A stretch of 5,264 nucleotides of DNA, from positions 1 to 5,264 of the forward strand of contig CAMLKQ010000178.1 of assembly GCA_946480585.1 (NCBI GenBank), read 5' to 3'. Positions 1-5,264 of this stretch are shown here, one piece after another (positions within the stretch are counted from its first letter, which is position 1; each line of letters begins with the position of its first letter). The DNA is from an uncultured Kangiella sp. (GTDB taxonomy: Bacteria; Pseudomonadota; Gammaproteobacteria; Enterobacterales; DSM-103792). Made by a program: the position numbers and the translations under genes. The notes under the pieces were generated by a model. The model was not told the DNA's origin, did no database searches, and worked only from the letters and a program-made list of their open reading frames with translations.

Positions 1-1399
1 TTTGCTGCGGCGTCAGTTCGGTGGGCTGCGCGCAATGCGGGCACAGTTTGCGAATGAGCCGCTGGGCAATGATGCCGCGCAGCGTGCTGGCCACCAGATA
101 CGGTTCGGCGCCCATGTCGGTCAGCCGCAGCGCGCTCTGGATGGCGTCATTGGTGTGCAATGTCGACAGCACTAGGTGACCGGTGAGCGCGGCGCGCAGG
201 CCGATGGTGGCGGTTTCCTGATCGCGCATTTCGCCGACCATGATGATGTCGGGGTCGGCGCGCAACACGGTGCGCAGCACGGCGGCAAAACTCAAGTCAA
301 TTTTGGTGTTGACCTGGACCTGATTGACTCGTGGCAGCCGGTATTCGACCGGATCTTCAACCGTGATGATCTTGACGTCTGGCTTGTTCAGTTCATTGAG
401 GGCAGCATAAAGCGTGGTCGATTTACCGGAGCCGGTCGGGCCGGTCACCAGCAAAATGCCGTGCGGCCAGCGCAGCAGTTTGCGCAGTTCTTCCGCCTGC
501 GCCGGTGGCATGCCAATTTGATCGATACGCAGTTGGCCACCGCTCTGATCGAGCAAACGCATGACAACCGACTCGCCATGCTGAACCGGCAGCGTTGCCA
601 GACGGACATCGATGTTGCGGCCCTGGACATTGATATTAAAGCGGCCATCCTGCGGCCGGCGTTTTTCCGAAATGTCGAGATTCGACATCAGCTTCAGCCG
701 CAGCACCACGGCGGGCGCGATGCGCGCTTCGCGCACCACCTGTTCCTGCAGCACGCCGTCGACCCGCAAGCGGATACGCAGGCTGCTTTCCTCCGGTTCG
801 AGGTGCACGTCCGAGGCGCCGTACTTGATCGCGTCTTCAAAAATGGTTTGCAGCAGCCGTGCCACCGGCGCTTCCGAGACATCGACGCTGTCGCTGAGCC
901 GGGCGAGATCGAATTGATCGCCACTGGCTTCACTGAGTTCCTGCGCCAGCGATTCGATTTGTTCGGTGTGGCGGTAGACGATGTCGATGGCTCGCATCAA
1001 CTCGCTTTCGCGGGTGACAGCGATGCGTAGCGGCTTGTCGAGCAGCGACTGCATCTCGTCAACGCGGGTCAGATCGGTCGGGTCCGACATCACCGCCAGA
1101 TAATGGCCGGCCGCTTCTTCGATCAGCAGGGCGCGATAGCGCCGCGCCTGCACTTCGGTCAGCTTTTGCGCGACTTGTTCGTTGAGTTTGTGCCGGCCGA
1201 GTTCGATGAACGGAATCTGCAGTTGCTGGGCGAGGAATTTCAGCAACTGGGTTTCTTCGACCACCTGCATGTCGATCAAGGTGGTGCCAAGCCGCTGACC
1301 GGTACCGGCTTGCTGCTTCAGCGCCGCTTGCAATTGTTCGGCGCTGATGACGCCGTTCTCGACCAGCAAATCACCGAGTCGAATTTTTTGTCGTTTCAT
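1..1399 (-). CDS. mshE: MSHA pilus assembly ATPase MshE (GspE/PilB family), 5' part, 3' end outside window
   Basis: Cytoplasmic hexameric ATPase that powers polymerisation of the MSHA type IV pilus. The frame is open from the ATG at 1399 to the left edge: 466 codons of a protein that is usually about 570 residues. Residues 7-30 and 36-59 are two copies of the MshEN c-di-GMP-binding motif (R7-L8-G9 to Q30 and R36-L37-G38 to Q59, five-residue spacer). About 175-290 is the N2-type domain (SDVHLEP at 196-202). The motor core follows: Walker A GPTGSGKST 320-328, Asp box IITVEDPVE 344-352, Walker B DPDIIMVGEMRD 382-393, His box LVLSTLHTNDA 409-419. C453 and C456 form a CxxC, the first half of the tetracysteine zinc site of this family; the second pair would lie beyond the window. 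The ATG overlaps the mshN stop (ATGA) and has a weak AGGT six bases upstream. All catalytic motifs look intact. The motifs identify the family firmly; MshE rather than PilB or GspE rests on the neighbours and the close match of the N-terminus to MshEN. Confidence 0.96.
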   Translation of the reverse strand, partial: MKRQKIRLGDLLVENGVISAEQLQAALKQQAGTGQRLGTTLIDMQVVEETQLLKFLAQQLQIPFIELGRHKLNEQVAQKLTEVQARRYRALLIEEAAGHYLAVMSDPTDLTRVDEMQSLLDKPLRIAVTRESELMRAIDIVYRHTEQIESLAQELSEASGDQFDLARLSDSVDVSEAPVARLLQTIFEDAIKYGASDVHLEPEESSLRIRLRVDGVLQEQVVREARIAPAVVLRLKLMSNLDISEKRRPQDGRFNINVQGRNIDVRLATLPVQHGESVVMRLLDQSGGQLRIDQIGMPPAQAEELRKLLRWPHGILLVTGPTGSGKSTTLYAALNELNKPDVKIITVEDPVEYRLPRVNQVQVNTKIDLSFAAVLRTVLRADPDIIMVGEMRDQETATIGLRAALTGHLVLSTLHTNDAIQSALRLTDMGAEPYLVASTLRGIIAQRLIRKLCPHCAQPTELTPQQ

Positions 1400-2649
1400 G
1401 GCGAGACCTGTGATGAGGGCGCGTTGGCCTGCAGCCGCTGCAAGCGTTGCTCGGCGAAGCGTGCCAGCGCCGCCGGCAGGGCAGCATCACGCAGCGCCAG
1501 ACGCCAGGCGCGAATCGCTTCTGCCGGTTGGCCGAGTGATTCCTGTGACAGCGCAAGGCCAGCCCAGTGGCGGCCATGCTGCGGTTGCAGTTGCGTCAGC
1601 TGCAGATAACGTTTGGCAGCGGCCTGATGCTGGCCAGTTTGTTGTTCGGCAAGTGCGAGCACGCCGTGATAATCCGGCGCCTGCGTCAATGCCGGCGCTT
1701 GCGCTTGCAGCGTTTCGATCGCTCTCTGCGCTTGCTGCTGTTGCAGATAATACGCGCCGAGCCATTGCCGCACTGACACATTGTCGGGCTGGCGTTGCAG
1801 CAGTTGTTGGGCGTGCCGCTCGGCCTGTTCCGGTGATTGCCGGTTCAGCCAGTCAAGCTGCAGGGTTTGCAGCTCGCCATCGGTAGCTTGCAGTTGCAGA
1901 CCGCGATCGATGACCTGCGCAGCGGTCGCGAGATCGCCGACCGCCAGCGCGGCGCGTGCCTGCGCACGCAGCTGGTCTAGCTGTTCGACTGGGCTCAATT
2001 GTGCCAGGGCGCGTTCGAACACCACCGGTTCGTTGCGCGCGGTCTGCGGTTGCTGGCCGGTGGGCGTTGTCGCGACGGATGGATTCGCAAGACTTTCGCT
2101 GTGCGGCTGGGCTTGTTGCGCAGTTGCTGTCTCGATCTCGGTTTCCGATGCAGTGTCAGCCAGTTCGACGGCATCCGGCCATTGGTCTTCGGCTTCTTGG
2201 GCCGAACTCACCAGCTCCCAGCCGATGCTGGCCGGTGCGGATGCTGAATTCGTTTCTGTTGGCGGCGGCACAACGACGCCATTCCGGCTGAGGCCGTCCG
2301 TGCTGGCAACCGCAGGTGCAGGCGCCGGCACCGTAATGGTGTGGCTCTTCAATCGGCTGTCGTTGCTCGTCGCTACGATTGCGTTATCTGCTGCTGACGT
2401 GGCGACGTTTGCTGCGCTTGTCGCGTGACGGGTGTCGGTCGACACGGCGGTCGATGACAACCAGAGTCGCCACACCAGAATAAGCACGGCGAGCGCGAGC
2501 ACCGCAAAAAACCACCATGGCAAACCTGGGCGCGCCGGTGCCGCCTTGACGCCGAGCGCGGGTGTCGCGTCGAGTTGTGCCGGGGTGGGCATCGTGCTGT
2601 TTTGCTGCCGCTCGGCCAGCTCGCGCAGCATGGTGTTGACGACGCTCAT
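1396..2649 (-). CDS. mshN: MSHA biogenesis protein MshN, TPR protein with one membrane anchor
   Basis: Accessory protein of the MSHA pilus machine; its molecular role is not well defined. The 417-residue protein has a short cytoplasmic N-terminus (MSVVNTMLRELAERQQ, typical of MshN), one membrane segment at about 44-64 (rich in W, F, L, V) and then a long low-complexity periplasmic linker at about 65-215, rich in Ala, Thr, Ser, Pro and Gln. Residues 225-405 are helical, Ala/Leu/Gln-rich repeats with TPR character, for example ARAALAVGDLATAAQVIDRG at 231-250 and WAGLALSQESLGQPAEAIRA at 362-381. I start at the ATG at 2649 rather than the in-frame TTG at 2664: it makes an ATGA overlap with the mshM stop and gives the family's usual N-terminus. 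The ribosome site is weak (GGTGG, eight bases upstream), consistent with translational coupling to mshM. It ends in an ATGA overlap with mshE. The topology (N-in, TPRs in the periplasm) is inferred. Confidence 0.93.
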   Translation of the reverse strand: MSVVNTMLRELAERQQNSTMPTPAQLDATPALGVKAAPARPGLPWWFFAVLALAVLILVWRLWLSSTAVSTDTRHATSAANVATSAADNAIVATSNDSRLKSHTITVPAPAPAVASTDGLSRNGVVVPPPTETNSASAPASIGWELVSSAQEAEDQWPDAVELADTASETEIETATAQQAQPHSESLANPSVATTPTGQQPQTARNEPVVFERALAQLSPVEQLDQLRAQARAALAVGDLATAAQVIDRGLQLQATDGELQTLQLDWLNRQSPEQAERHAQQLLQRQPDNVSVRQWLGAYYLQQQQAQRAIETLQAQAPALTQAPDYHGVLALAEQQTGQHQAAAKRYLQLTQLQPQHGRHWAGLALSQESLGQPAEAIRAWRLALRDAALPAALARFAEQRLQRLQANAPSSQVSP

Positions 2650-3539
2650 GACGGCAGCCACCAAGCCAGCGCCAAGCCGGTGCTCAGCGCGCCGATCAGC
2701 AGCAAGGCCAGGCGTTGCGCGTAACGTTGCCGCGCATGGGTGGAATCGGTATCGGCGACTGCCTGCAGCACGTCAGCCAGATTCATGCGTGTACGCTGAC
2801 GGGCGTAGGCCAGCATCAGCGCTTTGTGGGCGAGCAGGTTGAGCACTCGTGGGGTACCGGACGCGAAACTGTGCAAGGCCAGCAGCGCCGCATGGCTGTA
2901 AGCGCGGCCATGCCGCCAGCCGGCAGTGTCGAGTCGGTGTTGCAGATAGAGGGCGCTCTGGCGCCGCGTCAGCGTCGGCAAGCGGTAGGAAAACGCGATG
3001 CGTTGCCGTAACTGCCGCAGCTGCGGCAAGGCGAGGCGGCTGTCGAGTTCCGGTTGGCCGAACAGCACCACTTGCAGCAACTTGCCGCGCTCGGTTTCCA
3101 GGTTGGTGAACAGGCGCAGGGTTTCCAGACTGGCATCCGGCAGCGCCTGCGCCTCATCAATGATCAGCACGACCGGATGACCCGCCCGGGCCAGTGCGAG
3201 CAGTTGTCGCTCGATGGCGCGCGGCAGTTCGTTATCGCCCAGTTGATCGGACAGGCCAAGCTCGCTCGCCAGCGCCCGTTGCAAGGCCGCTGGTGACAGA
3301 TTGGCGTTGGCAACATAGGCATACGGTTGCCGGCCGTGCAGGCTGTTCAGCAGCAGCCGGCACAGCAGGGTCTTGCCGCTGCCGACTTCGCCGCTGATCT
3401 TGATGAACCCTTCACCGCCGGCCAGCGCCACCAGCAGCACGTTCAGCGCTTCCCGGTGGCCGGGCAGGTCACAGAAAAACGCGGTGTTCGGCGTCAGCGT
3501 GAACGGCAACTCGCGCAGACCGAAGTGCTGCAAATACAT
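2646..3539 (-). CDS. mshM: MSHA biogenesis AAA ATPase MshM (ExeA/GspA-like)
   Basis: Membrane-associated ATPase of the ExeA/GspA family. ExeA with ExeB helps place a secretin in the outer membrane through the peptidoglycan; a similar job for MshM with the adjacent MshL is an inference. The 297-residue protein opens with MYLQHFGLRELPFTLTPNT, the usual start of this family (YxxxFGLxxxPFxLTP). It has Walker A GEVGSGKT at 50-57, Walker B VVLIIDEAQ at 123-131, a sensor-1-like VVLFGQPEL at 157-165 and a sensor-2-like GTPR at 228-231. A hydrophobic segment at about 277-294 follows a basic stretch (RQRYAQR) and ends three residues before the C-terminus, so the protein looks tail-anchored. Unlike ExeA it has no C-terminal peptidoglycan-binding domain. 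The ATG at 3539 is chosen over the GTG at 3566 because AGGAG lies eight bases upstream and the family start matches. The gene begins 27 bases after the mshL stop and overlaps mshN by ATGA. Confidence 0.94.
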   Translation of the reverse strand: MYLQHFGLRELPFTLTPNTAFFCDLPGHREALNVLLVALAGGEGFIKISGEVGSGKTLLCRLLLNSLHGRQPYAYVANANLSPAALQRALASELGLSDQLGDNELPRAIERQLLALARAGHPVVLIIDEAQALPDASLETLRLFTNLETERGKLLQVVLFGQPELDSRLALPQLRQLRQRIAFSYRLPTLTRRQSALYLQHRLDTAGWRHGRAYSHAALLALHSFASGTPRVLNLLAHKALMLAYARQRTRMNLADVLQAVADTDSTHARQRYAQRLALLLIGALSTGLALAWWLPS

Positions 3540-3546
3540 TGCCGGA

Positions 3547-3552
3547 TCTCCT
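3547..3552 (-). promoter_or_regulatory. Ribosome binding site of mshM (AGGAGA), decides the start
   Basis: AGGAG (3552-3548) ends eight bases before the ATG at 3539. It is the strongest Shine-Dalgarno sequence at any junction in the window and lies at the only junction without a stop/start overlap. It lies within the reading frame that would extend from the GTG at 3566, which argues that the GTG is not the start. Confidence 0.8.
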
Positions 3553-3566
3553 GTCCGCAACCGCAC

Positions 3567-5228
3567 TCAGGGCGTGTCGCCGGTGTAGCGGCGGACGCGG
3601 TCGTGACTGCGATCAATGTCTTGCTGCCAGGCGCTGTCATCGGTGACGACCGGCCGCAGCAGGATCACGAGTTCACTTTTGGCACTGCCTTCGCGTTGCT
3701 GGGTGAACAATTTGCCGAGCCAGGGAATTTCCGACAGCCACGGCACGCCGGCATCGTCCTGGCTCAGTTTGTCCTGCATCAAGCCGCCGATGACCACGAT
3801 CTGACCGCTGCGGGCGCGGACGATGCTGTCGGCTTCGCGCACGCTCGACAGCGCCAGCGGCAGAATCAACGGATTGCTTGTGCCGAAATCGATCTGTTTG
3901 GTTTGATCCTGCACTTCCGTGACGCTCGGGTGTACGTGCAGCGTGATCTCGCCGTGCTCGTCAATTTGTGGCGTGACATCGAGCGCAATGCCGGAGAAGA
4001 ACGGCGACAGCGTCACATTCGGCGTGCTGGTGTTGCCGCCAGCGCCGGTGGTGGTGGTGGTCGAGATGCCGGTGACGAAAAACTCGTCGGTGCCGACCTT
4101 GATCACCGCTTTCTGATTGTTGACGGTGGAAACCCGAGGACTTGATAACACCTGTACCGTGCCCTGCGTGCGCAGCAATTCGAGCGTGGCCTGAAAATCG
4201 CCGCCGGTGAAAACCCCGGTAAAGAAGCCGTTGATGTCGTTCGGCTCGGTGCGCAGGTTCAGTTCCTGTCCGCTCTGGCCGATCGTGCCGGTGGTGCCGC
4301 CGGCGGACGCGATATCGCTCCAGTTGATGCCAGCCTGAAAGCCGTCGCTCAAAGTCACTTCCAGGATCTTGGCTTCCAGAATGACTTGCCGTTGCAAATG
4401 CTGCTCGGCCTGGCTCAGGTATTGCCGGACCATGCGCAGATCAGCGGGCAGGGCACGCACGATCGCCAGTCCCGCTTGCGGATTGACCACCACACTGCCG
4501 CCAGCGCTGCCAGCGATCAGTGTCTGCAGCGTGGCTTGCAGTTCGCCCCAGAGATTGGCTTCGGATTGGGTTTCGATCAACGTGCCGGGAATGGTGGCCG
4601 CTTGCGAGCCGGCGGTGCTGCTGTTGCCGCTGCTCGATTGGCCTTCGCTGGTGCCGGCATCGGCGACCTGACCGGAGTTGACCCGGGTCTGCGATTCGCC
4701 TTTGCGGGTCAGGTTCAAATAATTGACCGGGATGATCGCGGTTTGCAGACCGGCGGCGCTGACCGTGAAGACATTGCCCTTGCGCTCGTAGTCGTAACCG
4801 TAGACGTCGCGCACCATTTCCATCACATCCGGCACGCTGACGTTGCGCACGGTCAGGCTCAAGCTGCCGGTGACATCGGGGCGCACCAAAATATTGTAAG
4901 GCGTGCCGGCGACCAGCCCCATGAAGAATTGCCGGGCGTCGACATTGTTGACGTTCAGATCAAAGCGCGGCTCGGCGCTGGCGGTCTTGTTGTCGGGCAA
5001 TAACGCGGTCAACACCTCGGTCGACGGCGGCGTCGGTTGCTGGCGGCTGGCGGCCGCACTTTCGCGCAGTGCGTCGTTGACTGGACCCGGCTCGCGGGCC
5101 GGCGGCGGCACCGATTGGCAAGCGGCCAGCACCGCCACCAGCGACAGTGCCACGCAACGCGGGGGCATCTGTCGTGCCCTGTTGCTTGGTGTGTGGTTCA
5201 CTGTGGTCTTTGCAGCGTGTCGAATCAT
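3567..5228 (-). CDS. mshL: MSHA pilus secretin MshL (outer-membrane lipoprotein secretin)
   Basis: Outer-membrane secretin through which the MSHA pilus leaves the cell; multimers form a gated ring. The 553-residue protein has a lipoprotein signal (hydrophobic 26-36, lipobox LAAC with C37 as the lipidated residue), then a Pro/Ala/Gln-rich spacer (38-85). An N0/STN domain at about 88-158 (FDLNVNNVDARQFFMGLVAG, then VTGSLSLTVRNVSVPDVMEM) is followed by a Ser/Gly linker (about 183-211). A second short domain spans about 220-275 and the secretin core about 280-527, with VILEAKILEVTLSDGFQAG, LSSPRVSTVNNQKAVIKVG and the secretin signature VPWLSEIPWLGKLF at 495-508. Five consecutive Thr residues (390-394) sit in a Thr/Gly-rich loop inside the core. 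The ATG at 5228 has AAGGTG eight bases upstream and overlaps the upstream stop as ATGA. An in-frame ATG at 5168 would give a more typical 16-residue lipoprotein signal and also has an AGGG eight bases before it, so the start is not settled. Confidence 0.95.
   Translation of the reverse strand: MIRHAAKTTVNHTPSNRARQMPPRCVALSLVAVLAACQSVPPPAREPGPVNDALRESAAASRQQPTPPSTEVLTALLPDNKTASAEPRFDLNVNNVDARQFFMGLVAGTPYNILVRPDVTGSLSLTVRNVSVPDVMEMVRDVYGYDYERKGNVFTVSAAGLQTAIIPVNYLNLTRKGESQTRVNSGQVADAGTSEGQSSSGNSSTAGSQAATIPGTLIETQSEANLWGELQATLQTLIAGSAGGSVVVNPQAGLAIVRALPADLRMVRQYLSQAEQHLQRQVILEAKILEVTLSDGFQAGINWSDIASAGGTTGTIGQSGQELNLRTEPNDINGFFTGVFTGGDFQATLELLRTQGTVQVLSSPRVSTVNNQKAVIKVGTDEFFVTGISTTTTTGAGGNTSTPNVTLSPFFSGIALDVTPQIDEHGEITLHVHPSVTEVQDQTKQIDFGTSNPLILPLALSSVREADSIVRARSGQIVVIGGLMQDKLSQDDAGVPWLSEIPWLGKLFTQQREGSAKSELVILLRPVVTDDSAWQQDIDRSHDRVRRYTGDTP
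4047..4061 (-). repeat. (ACC)5 triplet repeat inside mshL encoding five threonines
   Basis: Five perfect copies of GGT on the plus strand read as five ACC codons (Thr390-Thr394) of mshL. They lie in a Thr/Gly-rich loop of the secretin core. Gain or loss of units would keep the frame and change loop length. Confidence 0.85.
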
Positions 5229-5264
5229 GAGCCATTCACCTTGGTCGCCGAGCGACTTTCCAGC
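5225..5264 (-). CDS. mshK: 3' end of probable MSHA biogenesis protein MshK (partial)
   Basis: An open frame enters from the right edge and ends at a TGA (5227-5225) that overlaps the mshL ATG as ATGA. The 12 visible residues are LESRSATKVNGS. This is too short to identify by sequence. The call rests on position: in known MSHA loci the gene immediately before mshL is mshK, a small accessory protein of the pilus machine. The same ATGA junction recurs at two later boundaries of this operon, which supports this frame being real. Confidence 0.55.
   Translation of the reverse strand, partial: LESRSATKVNGS
5236..5242 (-). promoter_or_regulatory. Ribosome binding site of mshL (AAGGTGA)
   Basis: AAGGTG (5242-5237) sits eight bases before the ATG at 5228, inside the last codons of the upstream gene. 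It supports the upstream start of mshL. The competing start at 5168 has only a shorter AGGG in front of it. Confidence 0.6.

Noticed and set aside
176..1030. 284-codon open frame on the plus strand
   Set aside because: It is antisense to mshE, whose minus-strand frame contains all ATPase motifs. The translation has no recognisable domain and is His/Gln/Asp/Arg-rich, as expected of a GC-rich shadow frame.
1347..2428. Overlapping plus-strand open frames of 179 and 215 codons (1347-1886 and 1781-2428)
   Set aside because: Both are antisense to mshN, low-complexity (Ala/Arg/Ser/Cys-rich), and explained by the composition of mshN.
3540..3566. Possible promoter or terminator in the mshL/mshM gap
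   Set aside because: The gap is only 27 bases, has no inverted repeat or T-run, and is explained by the mshM ribosome binding site.
3327..4145. 272-codon open frame on the plus strand
   Set aside because: It is antisense to mshM and mshL across their junction, which carry clear family motifs on the other strand. No domain or credible ribosome site supports it.
4386..5003. 205-codon open frame on the plus strand
   Set aside because: It is antisense to mshL and rich in Asp, His, Gly and Gln. It is a shadow of the secretin gene.
4960..5235. 91-codon minus-strand frame starting seven bases upstream of mshL
   Set aside because: It overlaps the 5' end of mshL in another frame and is Arg/Gly/Ala-rich. 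The mshL frame carries the lipobox and N0 domain, so this is a shadow.
1..5264. General secretion (type II) or ordinary type IV pilus (pil) locus instead of MSHA
   Set aside because: The order secretin, ExeA-like ATPase, TPR protein, assembly ATPase and the MshEN N-terminus match the MSHA layout. gsp and pilMNOPQ loci have different neighbours.

Overview
The window is a block of an MSHA-type (mannose-sensitive haemagglutinin) type IV pilus biogenesis operon, read entirely on the minus strand. In transcription order, from high to low coordinates, it holds the last 12 codons of a gene that is mshK by position, then mshL (outer-membrane secretin), mshM (ExeA/GspA-like AAA ATPase), mshN (membrane-anchored TPR protein) and the first 466 codons of mshE (pilus assembly ATPase), which runs off the left edge. 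This is the mshK-L-M-N-E order known from Vibrio, Shewanella and other Gammaproteobacteria. That order, the GC-rich composition and the protein sequences point to a gammaproteobacterium. I cannot name the genus.

Layout: 5264-5225 mshK tail; 5228-3567 mshL; 3539-2646 mshM; 2649-1396 mshN; 1399-1 mshE (5' part). Coding density is almost complete. Three junctions (K/L, M/N, N/E) are 4-base ATGA stop/start overlaps, and the fourth (L/M) is a 27-base gap with the best Shine-Dalgarno sequence in the window. There is no room for a sizeable internal promoter or terminator, so the genes are probably co-transcribed and largely translationally coupled from a promoter upstream of the window.

How the genes work together: MshL forms the outer-membrane pore for the pilus. 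MshK (largely outside), MshM and MshN are accessory proteins of the envelope-spanning machine; MshN carries TPRs and a long periplasmic linker, and MshM is an ATPase with a C-terminal membrane anchor. MshE is the cytoplasmic motor. Its N-terminus carries two MshEN motifs, the signature of a cyclic di-GMP receptor domain, so pilus extension here is probably controlled by c-di-GMP.

The plus strand has many open frames, some over 200 codons, but all are antisense shadows of these genes. I found no RNA genes, mobile elements, CRISPR arrays or undescribed system. The points worth a second look are details of a known machine: start-site choices, the c-di-GMP motif pair, repetitive or low-complexity segments, and operon coupling.
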